A stretch of 64,000 nt of DNA from Cyanobacteria bacterium OH_CBB_238 (GCA_023409995.1 JAEYQN010000071.1:5084-69083), one strand, 5' to 3'; positions 17,903 to 27,171 are shown, numbered from the stretch's first letter. Numbers and translations: made by a program. Notes: generated by a model from the letters alone, not told the origin.

Positions 17903-19158
17903 TGTGCTGCTCCAATAGCCCTTTCTAAATCACTCACTGATTTTTCATAATTTCTAAGTGTTTGAATATAGCCAAATCTAGTATTTATATATGCTTCTTG
18001 AGAATTTAAAGACATTAATATACTACTTTTACCCTCTTGAAAACTTAATTTGGACTTTTCGAGAACATCCTTAGCCCTCGGCAAAAGATCATTCTGATAT
18101 ATTCTTATTGATTCGGCATTGTTTATTATTCCAGCATAAGCATTTTTAATTTCTTGTGCAATTGCAATCTTTGTAGCATCAAGCTCTTTTTCATACAATT
18201 CTTTTTGAGCAAGAGCCTCTTTTATTGCCCCTTGCTGCCTATTAAACACAGGAATTTCCACTCCGGCAACAACAAAAACATTCATGTTAAGATTATTGCT
18301 CTCTTCACCGCCTGGCAGGACGATATCTGGTCCAGCTGCCAACCTTAGGTTTGGAATTATATTTGCCTTTGCAACAACAATTCTTTGTCTTTCTACTTCT
18401 ATGTTTTTTAAAATTGCCTTAATTTCAGGCCTTGTTACATAAGCTTGTTCAATCAATGCATTAATTAAATCCTCACTCTGATCTTTAGGCATAAATTCTG
18501 CATCATTGTATTCAGAAAGCAAAGAAGGTTCTTTGAGATGAATATTTCTATTTAAGTCTTGCCCCAGATATGCATTTAAATTATTGAAAGCTTCATTAAC
18601 AGCTAATTTATTAATTTGAATATCATTCTTAGCTTTTACCATTATTATTTCAGCCTGTAAAACGTCCAGAACAGCAATATCACCAGCCAACTGTCTTTTT
18701 TTTGCAATTTCTGATAGCTTTGTTGTTGTTTCTAAAATTTCTTGTGCGGCAACTAAAGTTTGTTGAGCATTATAAAGTTGAATATATGCTATTCTTATAT
18801 TTGAACGAACATCTATCAAAGTTGTAGCAATTTCTGAAATAACAACATCTTTCCTTATTTGTTCTAATTTTGTACGTTTTTTTCTTTTCGCCCCAAGCTC
18901 AAAAGTTTGCTCAATCCCAGCACGATAAGTTTTTTCTGCAATTCCATTATCTGTTACAAACGAAGGGTTTATTCTCAAGCTAGCTGTTAATATTTGCGCA
19001 TCATTTATACCTAGCCTTGACCTAGCAACCTTAAGTGTCGGATTGTTAATTATTCCAATTTTCATTAACTCTTCAAGTGTCGTGCTTTCAGCTAAGCTTG
19101 ATTGTGCAGATATTGATAGTATAAAGAACGTAAAAAGTATCTTTAATATCTTTTTCAT
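17899..19158 (-). CDS. TolC-family outer-membrane efflux protein (CusC/CzcC-like)
   Basis: The mature protein has two repeated long helical regions typical of TolC/OEP channels, for example NIRIAYIQLYNAQQTL and EIKNAYAGIINNAESI, and ends in a helix with ISD-like residues. I take the ATG at 19158 as start because a clean Sec signal peptide (MKKILKILFTFFILSISAQS then SLAES) begins there and GGAGAA lies upstream; an upstream in-frame start would add 21 residues lacking signal character. It should form the outer-membrane duct of the metal efflux pump with the adaptor and RND proteins encoded directly behind it. Confidence 0.92.
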   Translation of the reverse strand: MKKILKILFTFFILSISAQSSLAESTTLEELMKIGIINNPTLKVARSRLGINDAQILTASLRINPSFVTDNGIAEKTYRAGIEQTFELGAKRKKRTKLEQIRKDVVISEIATTLIDVRSNIRIAYIQLYNAQQTLVAAQEILETTTKLSEIAKKRQLAGDIAVLDVLQAEIIMVKAKNDIQINKLAVNEAFNNLNAYLGQDLNRNIHLKEPSLLSEYNDAEFMPKDQSEDLINALIEQAYVTRPEIKAILKNIEVERQRIVVAKANIIPNLRLAAGPDIVLPGGEESNNLNMNVFVVAGVEIPVFNRQQGAIKEALAQKELYEKELDATKIAIAQEIKNAYAGIINNAESIRIYQNDLLPRAKDVLEKSKLSFQEGKSSILMSLNSQEAYINTRFGYIQTLRNYEKSVSDLERAIGAAQ

Positions 19159-19255
19159 TACAAAGTTTTCTCCAATATGAATATTATCGTATGCAATCAA
19201 CCCCACATCAAATCTGCACAAGGCAAATACTAATTAGTGGAATTAGACAGACGAT

Positions 19256-19720
19256 CTAAATTTGGAGGATTATTGTATCAAGATTATTTATACAAGTTAT
19301 TTTATGCCGGTTTTGATATATATTTATCCCAGATAGAAGTTTGCAGCTAAATTCATTTATATTTGAGGTTATATAAAAAGCAACTTTATTATTAATTATT
19401 TTTATACTTTCGAAGAAACTACTGACATAATCGGTTGAGTGAATATTTTGTGGCATGTTATCGACATAGACTGATGTATCGTTGCAATCGCACTTTTGAT
19501 GCACAATTAGATTATCTTGACTGTCACTCAACTTATCAGATATTTTTGCGACTTCACAGTCAGAGTGACAACAAGGCTCGTACCCCAAAATATTAATTCC
19601 AATATGCCTTGAGTGTTCACTCCCAAGACAAATACTTGCACAACCACTACCAAAAAGCCCCATCAAAAGATATAGGAGCAAAAAACAATAAGAAATTATA
19701 GATTTTGTATTAAAATTCAC
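19256..19720 (-). CDS. Small Cys/His-rich exported protein upstream of the metal pump
   Basis: The 154-residue protein has a hydrophobic leader with possible lipoprotein cleavage before the cysteine in LFGSGCASIC, followed by a cluster of potential metal ligands: ICLGSEHSRH, YEPCCHSDC, and KCDCND. The arrangement CxG...H...CC resembles small uncharacterised proteins that I recall beside CusCBA/CzcCBA operons in other diderm bacteria. It is on the same strand as the TolC-family gene and about 100 bases ahead of it, so it is probably the first gene of the efflux operon. A role in binding or sensing metal in the periplasm is inference. Confidence 0.65.
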   Translation of the reverse strand: MNFNTKSIISYCFLLLYLLMGLFGSGCASICLGSEHSRHIGINILGYEPCCHSDCEVAKISDKLSDSQDNLIVHQKCDCNDTSVYVDNMPQNIHSTDYVSSFFESIKIINNKVAFYITSNINEFSCKLLSGINIYQNRHKITCINNLDTIILQI

Positions 19721-19849
19721 AAACTATCGTCTCAGTAGTAAAGTAATATACCTACATTATAAGTTCACTCAAAAAATGTTGTCAAACAATTTGTTGTTTA
19801 CTATACCCACCCAAACACCTTAAGGAAGCTAAAACGCAGTTTTAATAAT

Positions 19850-19880
19850 AAAAAGACCCAAGAATTTCTTGAGTCTTTTT
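19850..19880 (-). terminator. Rho-independent terminator after tRNA-Ala
   Basis: Read on the minus strand, a stem AAAGACTCAAGAA / TTCTTGGGTCTTT (one G-T pair) with a three-base loop is followed by T residues. It begins directly at the 3' end of the tRNA gene. Confidence 0.75.
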
Positions 19881-19955
19881 GGTGGAGGATACAAGATTCG
19901 AACTTGCGACATCCTGCGTGCAAGGCAGGCGCTCTACCAACTGAGCTAATCCCCC
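19880..19955 (-). tRNA. tRNA-Ala (anticodon TGC)
   Basis: The 76-base minus-strand sequence folds as a standard cloverleaf. The acceptor stem is GGGGGAT with ATCCTCC, the D arm contains AGCTCAGTTGGTAGAGC, and the anticodon stem CCTGC/GCAGG encloses CTTGCAC with anticodon TGC. The T arm contains GTTCGAATC. The 3' discriminator A and CCA are encoded. A promoter-like TTGATT...TATTAT lies just upstream and a terminator immediately downstream, so it appears to be a single-gene unit. Confidence 0.95.
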
Positions 19956-19967
19956 TCAGTGATTATT

Positions 19968-19995
19968 ATAATAACATAACAAAAAAAAAAATCAA
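19968..19995 (-). promoter_or_regulatory. Candidate promoter of tRNA-Ala
   Basis: On the minus strand TTGATT (19990-19995) and TATTAT (19968-19973) are 16 bases apart, ending 12 bases before the mature tRNA 5' end. The spacer is mostly a poly-T/A run. An overlapping TATAAT (19965-19970) would give a 19-base spacer. Confidence 0.4.
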
Positions 19996-20144
19996 TAATT
20001 GGAGCTTAATTAATTTAAAGCAACATATAGTCTCTACTCTTTAAACTTTTTAACTACTGAAACTAGATTTTAGGATAATGACAAAAGCCTCTGTAAAGAT
20101 TAAAACATTAATTATCTGCTCGACTTTTATCTTAGGAGACTTTT

Positions 20145-21311
20145 ATGATAGGAAAAGTATCTAGCTTCAGCCTACCCAATATAAATTACTTTGGAGCAAA
20201 TTCTGCCCTAAAAACTGGCGAACTTGCAAAGTCTTTCCATGCTCAAAAAGCAATGATTGTAACGGATGATGGGTTGCCAAGCTCAGGGATTCCAGAAGTC
20301 ATAAAATACAACTTAGAAGAAAGTGGTATAAAAACAGATGTATGGGCGGGAGTGCAACAAAACCCCAAGGACATTGATGTTAAAAATGGACTAAACTACT
20401 TTAAAAAAGGTCGATATGACATTATTGTCGCTGTGGGCGGAGGAAGTGCAATTGATTGCGCTAAAGCTATTAGAGTCTTGATAGATAATGGGGGCGAAAT
20501 ACATGATTATGAAGGAACTGACAAGGTCAAAGAAGAAAACACACCGTTAATTGCGGTAGCAACAACGGCTGGAACCTCATCTGAAGCCAACAAAATTGCA
20601 GTTATAACCAGCACCCGGACAAAAGGGATTATGTACAAAATGGGGCTTGTAAGTTGGCGACTAATACCAACTGCATCAATAAACGATCCACTTCTTACAA
20701 CAAGTCTTAACCAATTCTACACAGCTGGAACAGGAATGGACGTATTCACGCATGCTACCGAAGCAATAATGTCTAATGAATCCACCCCGTTCAGTGATAC
20801 AATGGGACTTAATGCAATAAGCCTAGTTTCAAAATGGCTTAAAATTGCAGTAGAAGACGGCAACAATGTTGAAGCAAGAGAAAACATGATATATGCAGAA
20901 CTTTTTGCAGGAATTGCATTTAATACAGCATTATTAGGAATTACTCACTCATTGGCTCATCCAGTAGGTACATATTATGACATCCATCATGGAATGACTA
21001 ACGCAATCATTCTACCTTATGTATGCCGCTTTAACTTTAATGAATCAAAAGAAAAACTTGCTTTAATAGCTGAAGCAATGCATATAGATACAAGTGGAAT
21101 GTCTGTTGTCGAAGCAGCAAATAAAGCAATTGCTGGTATTGAGAAGCTGTTGATTGAAGTAAAAGCTCCGCATAAATTGAGAGAGCTTGGAGTAGACACA
21201 TCAAAAATTGAAGCAATGTCTCTTGATGCATACAATGACTTTTGTGGTGGAACAAATCCACGAAAAGCAACTATAGAAGATTTTAAATCAATATATGAGT
21301 CTATTATTTAA
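20145..21311 (+). CDS. Iron-containing alcohol dehydrogenase
   Basis: The 388-residue protein is a group III (iron-activated) alcohol dehydrogenase. It has the nucleotide-binding GGGSAIDCAKAI, the block TTAGTSSEA, and the metal-binding region with GMDVFTHATEA and HSLAHPVGTYYDIHHGMTNA, which supplies an Asp and three His ligands. It should interconvert an aldehyde or ketone and an alcohol with NAD(P)H, probably in fermentation. A good ribosome site (TAGGAGA) precedes the ATG. The GAF-array gene follows after 26 bases on the same strand and could be cotranscribed. The exact substrate is not predictable. Confidence 0.93.
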   Translation: MIGKVSSFSLPNINYFGANSALKTGELAKSFHAQKAMIVTDDGLPSSGIPEVIKYNLEESGIKTDVWAGVQQNPKDIDVKNGLNYFKKGRYDIIVAVGGGSAIDCAKAIRVLIDNGGEIHDYEGTDKVKEENTPLIAVATTAGTSSEANKIAVITSTRTKGIMYKMGLVSWRLIPTASINDPLLTTSLNQFYTAGTGMDVFTHATEAIMSNESTPFSDTMGLNAISLVSKWLKIAVEDGNNVEARENMIYAELFAGIAFNTALLGITHSLAHPVGTYYDIHHGMTNAIILPYVCRFNFNESKEKLALIAEAMHIDTSGMSVVEAANKAIAGIEKLLIEVKAPHKLRELGVDTSKIEAMSLDAYNDFCGGTNPRKATIEDFKSIYESII

Positions 21312-21337
21312 AAAGATAAGCAATTAAACGAGGAAAC

Positions 21338-24286
21338 ATGAACTTAAAAGAAAAAATAAGTCTTAATTTTTATCATCTACGAAATATACTTAGAGAATTA
21401 TTCGTTGATGAACTTGAAAAAGAACGAGAAATTCAAGCTAAGCTTGCTCAAATCATTATAACTTCATCAGACCCTGAAGAGCTTAAAAATAAAATTGTAA
21501 GAGAAGTTGCTATAGCACTAAACGCTAGCAGATGTATTTTTCTTGAGTATGATCCTTACACAAATAATTTTAAAAAAGTAACTAACGCATATAATACCAA
21601 GAGAGATGACATTAGTGTCATCGGCTTTGATTTTAATAAAGAACAGACATCACAATTTTCAATAAAATTAAAGTATATGAAAGATATGTTCTGCGAAGAC
21701 ACAAAAAAATATTTAAAAGATAATAAATTAGAAAATAGCACTGAAGAAGAAATTATGAACAGGTACAATATAAAGGCATTTGCTTTTGTTAGACTACAGT
21801 TTGGTGAAAATTTTCTTGGAGTAGTACTTGTTCACTACGGAAGAGCAAAAAAAAGACTAAAGAAATTTGACTTAAAGTTTCTTACAAATATTGCAGAACA
21901 TATAAGTATAGCCCTTCACTTAAGCACACTATATAACGAAGAAAAAGGCAAAAAGGAAAAAGAGCAATTACTCAGACACCTTATAACAATAATGAATGAA
22001 GACTATCAGCTGGACAACATAACAAAAAAAGTATCGGATATTATGGGTACAGTATTCAGTGCTCAAACTATATATATTGAAGTAGACTATAACAACTACA
22101 AAAAGGATTATTTATATAACATATCTAAGTTTATGCCTGACTCTATAAAATACCACAATATAAATGCATTACGAAAAATATATGCAAAACCCGAATTATC
22201 CGAAGTTAAAAAGCGAAATTACTATATAAAAGACACCCACAACTTTATAGTCCAAAATAACTTGGAGGGAAGTTCTACTGAGAAATATTTCACAAAAAAT
22301 ATGATCAAATCTCTTTTTTACTTCCCCATAACAAACAACACAACAACTTACGGACATATAATATCTCATTTTGAAGTAATTAACGCTCTTTCAAAAGATG
22401 ATATTGAGTTTATAAAGATGGTTACAGAACAGTTTGCTCTTGCAATAAAACAAACTATATTATTTGAGCAGCAAAGAAAAACAGCTGAAAGAGAAGAATT
22501 AATAAGAAAAATTACAGAAAGAATAAGGAGTTCATTAGATTTAAAAGAGTTGATTCAAATAATATGCAAAGAAACCACTAATGTATTTAATGTTCAACGA
22601 ACTGCAATAACTACAATTACAAAAGACAAAAAAAAGCACATAATAGACATTCTCAATGAATTTAAACTATCTCCAAATGTAAAAGGAATAATTGATACCA
22701 AAAACATTGATCAGCTAAGAGAATTTTGGGCAGACTATTTTTTACACGAAGACGACATAGTTGCCATTGACGATATCGAGAACTCAAATACACCTGAGTT
22801 TTTTAAAGAAACTTATACAGGGATAGGCGTAAAATCGATATTAGGTGCAGCTATAAAAAAAGGCAAATATATCTGGGGAACCATAGTTTTATCTGAATAC
22901 AGAGAATACAGACATTGGACAGAAGAAGAGAAAATGTTGTTACGAACAATTGCAGACCAAATTTATATAGCAATTCATCAAGCTGAACTTTTTTCATCAA
23001 TTTTGGAATCTATAAAAAAGGAATCTTCTCTCAGGAAAATTTTTGCAACAATGAGTGAGTCACTGGATATAAACATAATTAAAAAAACCATAGTTACCGA
23101 AATAGGAAAAGCCTTAAAAGCCGATATTTGTATAATTGCAGCAAGCGATAACGAAGAAAATTATTTCCACATAGATGAAAACTCTGAATACAGATCCTCT
23201 GATGATATAAAAAGCATGGTTGCTCTCAATACAAGTGCAAACAACGTAACATGGTTCAATGAAGAATTCAAACATAAAAATGAAATAACATTTGCTGACG
23301 TAGAAACATTTTTGGCAGAAAATGAATTATATGGGTCAAATGAAGAACACTTTCTTCGAGAATATAATATAAAATCAAGCTACTCATTCAAAGTAAAATA
23401 TGACGATAGCTATGCCTATATAATCTTGCACTATACAAAAAAACCGCGAATCTTAGATAACACTGAAAAGCAATTTGTAAGACTAATCACAACTCAAGCA
23501 GGTGTAGCCCTTCACCAAGCGTGTTTATACAAGATGATTCAAACACAGGCAGAAAGTGAAAAAAATAATAGAACAATTCTTGAAATTCTACGTAACTCTC
23601 TTGATAAAGAAGTAATTAAAAGTCTATTCGTCAAAAATATTGGAAAATTTTTCAATGCAAACAGAGTATTTTTTATTGACTATGACAGCGAACAAAAAGC
23701 CTTTTTACCAGTCGAACCCTCTGCTGAGTATTTATCATCGCCGGCATTAAAAAGTTTTGTGGGAATAGACTGGATGAATCCAGCAATGTCAGGCTACACA
23801 CAATATTTATTGGAAAAAAGAGAAGTTAAAATTCCATGCTGGTCCGAAGCGATTAATAACGTTAACGAAAACGAAAGTTATAAAGAAAGATTCAGAGATG
23901 CAGAAGTGCAATCTAGTTATAGTTTGCCAGTTATACATGAAGGGAATATGTACGGATATTTTTGTGTGGAATTTACTCAACATGGATGTAAAATACTTAC
24001 AAATGAAGATATCACGAGAATAAGAAGTATGTGTGCTCAGGCTGGCATAGCACTTTACCAAGCAGAACTCTATATAAAAGCACAAGAAGCTAGCAAACTA
24101 AAAGATGAAGCGATAAAAAAAATTGAGCAGATGATTGAATCTCCAGCAAAAAAAATAGTATCAACTGCTAATTACTTAAATAAAAACATTAGCTTATGTT
24201 CAATAAATCCAGAGTACATCAATAACATACTTAAAAATGGTGAAGAACTTTTAAAACTGACAACAAAGCTTAAAAACAAACCATAA
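21338..24286 (+). CDS. Multi-GAF protein (about five GAF domains) with degenerate HisKA-like tail
   Basis: The 982-residue soluble protein is an array of about five GAF domains at roughly residues 20-200, 205-380, 385-555, 560-735 and 745-915. Each starts with a helix such as IRKITERIRSSLDLKEL and ends with a helix such as IRTIADQIYIAIHQAELF. The last 65 residues (about 918-982) resemble a histidine-kinase dimerisation domain but read IEQMIESPAKKI where S-H-E-L-R-T-P-L is expected, so the phospho-histidine is absent and no ATPase domain follows. The last three GAF units match those of the protein encoded at 27195-30101 in order. It is probably a ligand-sensing scaffold; ligand and output are unknown. 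GAGGAAAC precedes the ATG. Confidence 0.85.
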   Translation: MNLKEKISLNFYHLRNILRELFVDELEKEREIQAKLAQIIITSSDPEELKNKIVREVAIALNASRCIFLEYDPYTNNFKKVTNAYNTKRDDISVIGFDFNKEQTSQFSIKLKYMKDMFCEDTKKYLKDNKLENSTEEEIMNRYNIKAFAFVRLQFGENFLGVVLVHYGRAKKRLKKFDLKFLTNIAEHISIALHLSTLYNEEKGKKEKEQLLRHLITIMNEDYQLDNITKKVSDIMGTVFSAQTIYIEVDYNNYKKDYLYNISKFMPDSIKYHNINALRKIYAKPELSEVKKRNYYIKDTHNFIVQNNLEGSSTEKYFTKNMIKSLFYFPITNNTTTYGHIISHFEVINALSKDDIEFIKMVTEQFALAIKQTILFEQQRKTAEREELIRKITERIRSSLDLKELIQIICKETTNVFNVQRTAITTITKDKKKHIIDILNEFKLSPNVKGIIDTKNIDQLREFWADYFLHEDDIVAIDDIENSNTPEFFKETYTGIGVKSILGAAIKKGKYIWGTIVLSEYREYRHWTEEEKMLLRTIADQIYIAIHQAELFSSILESIKKESSLRKIFATMSESLDINIIKKTIVTEIGKALKADICIIAASDNEENYFHIDENSEYRSSDDIKSMVALNTSANNVTWFNEEFKHKNEITFADVETFLAENELYGSNEEHFLREYNIKSSYSFKVKYDDSYAYIILHYTKKPRILDNTEKQFVRLITTQAGVALHQACLYKMIQTQAESEKNNRTILEILRNSLDKEVIKSLFVKNIGKFFNANRVFFIDYDSEQKAFLPVEPSAEYLSSPALKSFVGIDWMNPAMSGYTQYLLEKREVKIPCWSEAINNVNENESYKERFRDAEVQSSYSLPVIHEGNMYGYFCVEFTQHGCKILTNEDITRIRSMCAQAGIALYQAELYIKAQEASKLKDEAIKKIEQMIESPAKKIVSTANYLNKNISLCSINPEYINNILKNGEELLKLTTKLKNKP

Positions 24287-24297
24287 TATCAAAGATG

Positions 24298-24351
24298 TTG
24301 ACAAAGTTACTTACATGCACTATATATGTATATACATACACTCTCGAGTGT
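24298..24351 (+). promoter_or_regulatory. Promoter with overlapping palindromic operator for the nitroreductase gene
   Basis: A perfect -35 TTGACA (24298-24303) lies 17 bases from TATATA (24321-24326). A perfect 14-base palindrome, TATGTATATACATA, occupies 24325-24338 across the expected start site, directly abutting a second inverted repeat ACACTC-TC-GAGTGT (24338-24351). This is a classic layout for repression. The leader to the nitroreductase ATG is about 170 bases and has no riboswitch that I recognise. Confidence 0.55.
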
Positions 24352-24503
24352 AAAAATATATAAAAATGTACCTTGCATGCAAATAACCGAACTACCACGA
24401 TAAAAATAAGTACAAAAATTTATTAGAGGAAGTATAACAATCAAGAATATCAGCATAACGTCAAGCAATAGAAATTCGATAGGACTAAAACAGGAGATAG
24501 AAT

Positions 24504-25340
24504 ATGGTCAATGAGAATATTAATTTTAAGGTAGATAATGCGAAATGTATAAAATGCAATCTTTGTGTAAAAGACTGCACAATGAACATTATAGAAATGA
24601 AAGATTATCCTGAAATAAAAACAAATGGGCTTCCTTGCATAGAATGTGAACATTGTTTAGCAATTTGCCCGACAGGAGCGATTTCGATACTAAATGACTC
24701 AGCAGAAAGTGTCGGCAAAGTAATTTCTTATAATGGTAATCCAGAAGAAATAAAAAATTTAGTTCTATCTCGTCGTTCTATTAGACAATATAAAAATGAA
24801 AACATTGATAAAGCTCTTATCAGAGATTTATGCGAGACGGCCCTATTAGCACCAACTGCAAAAAATGAAAATAATACTCTTCTTACTGTTATTGATGATA
24901 AAAAGATAATGGATGACTTTAGAAATAAACTATATGATAAATTTAACAGAATGAACTTCGATGGCACACATTTTGAACAATTTGCCTTAATGATTAAAAG
25001 TTCAAGAGAAAAAAGCAATAAGGATAAACTTTTAGCGGGAGCTCCTCATATGATAATTGCATCTGCTCCAGCAGATAGTATTAATATTTTCTCTGATCCT
25101 GTTATTATTCTCTCGTACTTTGAAATACTTGCAAATTCTAATAACATAGGCACTCTTTGGAATGGCATTATGACAGTATTGCTAAACGACTTTTTGCCAG
25201 AACTAAAAAATGAGTTAGGAATCCCTGAAGAACATAGGGTTGGTTATGTAATGGTGTTTGGGCCATCAGCAGTGAAATACCAACGAGGAATTAATAGAAA
25301 AACAAGCAGCGTAAATTATATAAAAGATTTAGGGCATTAA
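24504..25340 (+). CDS. Ferredoxin-nitroreductase fusion protein
   Basis: Residues 1-65 form a 2x(4Fe-4S) ferredoxin with motifs CIKCNLCVKDC and CIECEHCLAICP. Residues about 85-278 form a nitroreductase-family flavin domain starting SRRSIRQYKNENI, with LAPTAKNENN and a C-terminal VMVFGP block. The fusion occurs in anaerobes and should bind FMN and pass electrons from the clusters to a substrate such as a quinone, nitro compound or flavin. A strong ribosome site (CAGGAGA) precedes the ATG. The upstream promoter carries palindromes, so expression is probably regulated. Its 3' end overlaps the convergent glycosyltransferase gene by 12 bases. The physiological substrate is unknown. Confidence 0.9.
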   Translation: MVNENINFKVDNAKCIKCNLCVKDCTMNIIEMKDYPEIKTNGLPCIECEHCLAICPTGAISILNDSAESVGKVISYNGNPEEIKNLVLSRRSIRQYKNENIDKALIRDLCETALLAPTAKNENNTLLTVIDDKKIMDDFRNKLYDKFNRMNFDGTHFEQFALMIKSSREKSNKDKLLAGAPHMIIASAPADSINIFSDPVIILSYFEILANSNNIGTLWNGIMTVLLNDFLPELKNELGIPEEHRVGYVMVFGPSAVKYQRGINRKTSSVNYIKDLGH

Positions 25341-26294
25341 AATATTTAACAATTCATCAAAGACGCCAGACCAATCATGTGGTCTGGATTGTCTTAATAG
25401 CTGTACAGTAGAATACCAAATACAACTGCTTATATCATCGCCCCAACGCCAGTCACTCTGATAAGGTAGAAGAATAAAACATTTTTTCTCAATAGCCCCT
25501 GCCAAATTGGCTACTGAGGTATCGTTGGAAATAATAATATCTAAATTTGCCATAGCAGCAATTGTATCTGAGAAGTCAAAAAATGTAGTGCCAAGATTTA
25601 CAATATTATTTTGTTCCAGAATTTTTTTTTGCTCTTCTGTACAACCAGTCTGCAATGAGTAAAGAGTTGAATTGGGGACAGTTAATATTTTGTTAAAAAA
25701 TTCTAAAGGAATAGAGCGAATCGGTGTTGGCTTCATAGTTCCTTGCCAATTAATACCAATTTTTAAAGAATTATTGGCAAAGTATTTATCTTTATAATCT
25801 TTGGACTTTATTTTATCGATAGAAAAATAATTTTTATTTACAGGAGGGATATCCGACTCTTTTTCAAGTTTAAGCTTATAAGGCAAACTCATCAATGACG
25901 TATGGACATGGAAAAACTCATCCATACTTTTTTTGACAAATTTAACACTTAATTCACTTTCATTGAAAATACCACAAAGCTCTTCTTGAGGCATAAATAA
26001 GACTTTTTGACATCGTTTCGTAAGCAACGGTAAAAACCTTGAAAACATTATAGTATCCCCAAAGCCTCTTTCTGCATATACAAGAATTGTTTTATTTGAA
26101 ATGTTTTCACCTTGCCATAATGGAAAAAAGTCAGGAAAAAGAGAGTTTAATCCATCTAGTCTGTGCTCAAAGTACTCCCACCCTAACTTGTATTGTTTGT
26201 CTCTCAACAAAGATAGTCCCAAAAATAGTTTTGCCTCACTATTGCTTGGTTCATTTTCAATAATATTTTTATAATACTCGGGTGTTTTTAACAT
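25329..26294 (-). CDS. TPR-containing glycosyltransferase-like protein
   Basis: The 321-residue protein starts with a TPR-like helical pair (SNSEAKLFLGLSLLRDKQY, then GWEYFEHRL) followed by a GT-B-like domain: ILVYAERGFGDTIMF, GINWQGTMKPTPIRS, FFDFSDTIAAMANLDIIISNDTS in segments, and a C-terminal WRWGDD. This order is that of TPR proteins with a family 9-like glycosyltransferase module. The nucleotide-sugar site would lie near SNDTSVANLAGA. Donor and acceptor are unknown; protein or surface-glycan glycosylation are both possible. It stands alone on the minus strand between the nitroreductase and superoxide dismutase genes. Confidence 0.75.
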   Translation of the reverse strand: MLKTPEYYKNIIENEPSNSEAKLFLGLSLLRDKQYKLGWEYFEHRLDGLNSLFPDFFPLWQGENISNKTILVYAERGFGDTIMFSRFLPLLTKRCQKVLFMPQEELCGIFNESELSVKFVKKSMDEFFHVHTSLMSLPYKLKLEKESDIPPVNKNYFSIDKIKSKDYKDKYFANNSLKIGINWQGTMKPTPIRSIPLEFFNKILTVPNSTLYSLQTGCTEEQKKILEQNNIVNLGTTFFDFSDTIAAMANLDIIISNDTSVANLAGAIEKKCFILLPYQSDWRWGDDISSCIWYSTVQLLRQSRPHDWSGVFDELLNILMP

Positions 26295-26484
26295 ATATCT
26301 AAATTATTAAACTTAAAAGACTTTGTGTCCACTCAAAATTCAGATATTGACTCAATTATTTATTTTAAGTATGTTATTTTGGATAAAAGCAAAAATAAAA
26401 AGACTAATGATTATAAATTTTTATAATTTAATTTGTCTAATATATAAAACTTAATTAGTAAAAAAGATACGAAAGGAAGAGTAA

Positions 26485-27168
26485 ATGAGAAAAATACTAT
26501 TAATTATTGCATTTTTATCACTGACTTCGTCTCTAGCTTATGCAACAGAAGAAGCAAAAATCGGCGTAACCGAAGTTACCCCAAAAAACTTCAGCTATCT
26601 TTACAATTCCATAGACGGACTTAGTGAAAAACAATTATCTCAACATAACACTTTATACTTGAGATATGTTAACAAATTTAATGAAATTAACAGTAAACTG
26701 AAAACTGTAGATATACAAAAAGCCAATGCTGCTCACTCTGACTATAGAAGTTTAAAAATAGATCGATCTTTTGCAAATAATGGAATCATATTACATGAAT
26801 TATATTTTGAAAATTTGTCTTCACAACCAACAAAGCCATCAAAATGCCTTGAAGGCTTGATAATAAGTAATTTTGGCTCACATGATAATTATATTGCTGA
26901 TTTGAAAGCATCGATGCGTGCAACACGAAATGGCTGGGTTATAAGTGGATACAATCCTTTAAATAAAAAAATCGAAAACTATATCATTGAATCTCATGAC
27001 TTATATTTACCAATAAATATAAAACCTATATTGGTAATTGACGTATGGGAACATGCTTACATGAGCGATTATGGAATAGACAAAGAATCCTACATAAAGG
27101 TATTTACTAATAACATAAATTGGAATGTTGTTTCAAGTAGACTAAATGAATCAATAAAAATTAAGTAA
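26485..27168 (+). CDS. Exported Fe/Mn superoxide dismutase
   Basis: The 227-residue protein has a Sec signal peptide (MRKILLIIAFLSLTSSLAYA, cleavage near residue 20) followed by an Fe/Mn-SOD fold. All four expected metal ligands are visible: H54 in SQHNTLYLRYVNK, H104 in ILHELYFENL, and D186 and H190 in IDVWEHAY. FGSHDNY and the C-terminal INWNVVSSRL also match the family. It would convert superoxide to oxygen and peroxide in the periplasm or outside the cell. Most bacterial Fe/Mn-SODs are cytoplasmic, so the signal peptide is notable. AAGGAAGAG precedes the ATG. Metal preference cannot be judged by eye. Confidence 0.88.
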   Translation: MRKILLIIAFLSLTSSLAYATEEAKIGVTEVTPKNFSYLYNSIDGLSEKQLSQHNTLYLRYVNKFNEINSKLKTVDIQKANAAHSDYRSLKIDRSFANNGIILHELYFENLSSQPTKPSKCLEGLIISNFGSHDNYIADLKASMRATRNGWVISGYNPLNKKIENYIIESHDLYLPINIKPILVIDVWEHAYMSDYGIDKESYIKVFTNNINWNVVSSRLNESIKIK

Positions 27169-27171
27169 CAT

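Noticed and set aside
20145-20200. N-terminal NINYFGANSA of the iron alcohol dehydrogenase as another F-x-G tag
   Set aside because: This is the normal start of the family (a strand followed by FG.ga), not an added leader.
24352-24503. Riboswitch in the nitroreductase leader
   Set aside because: No FMN, SAM, cobalamin or TPP consensus is visible; the palindromes near the start site look like protein-binding sites.
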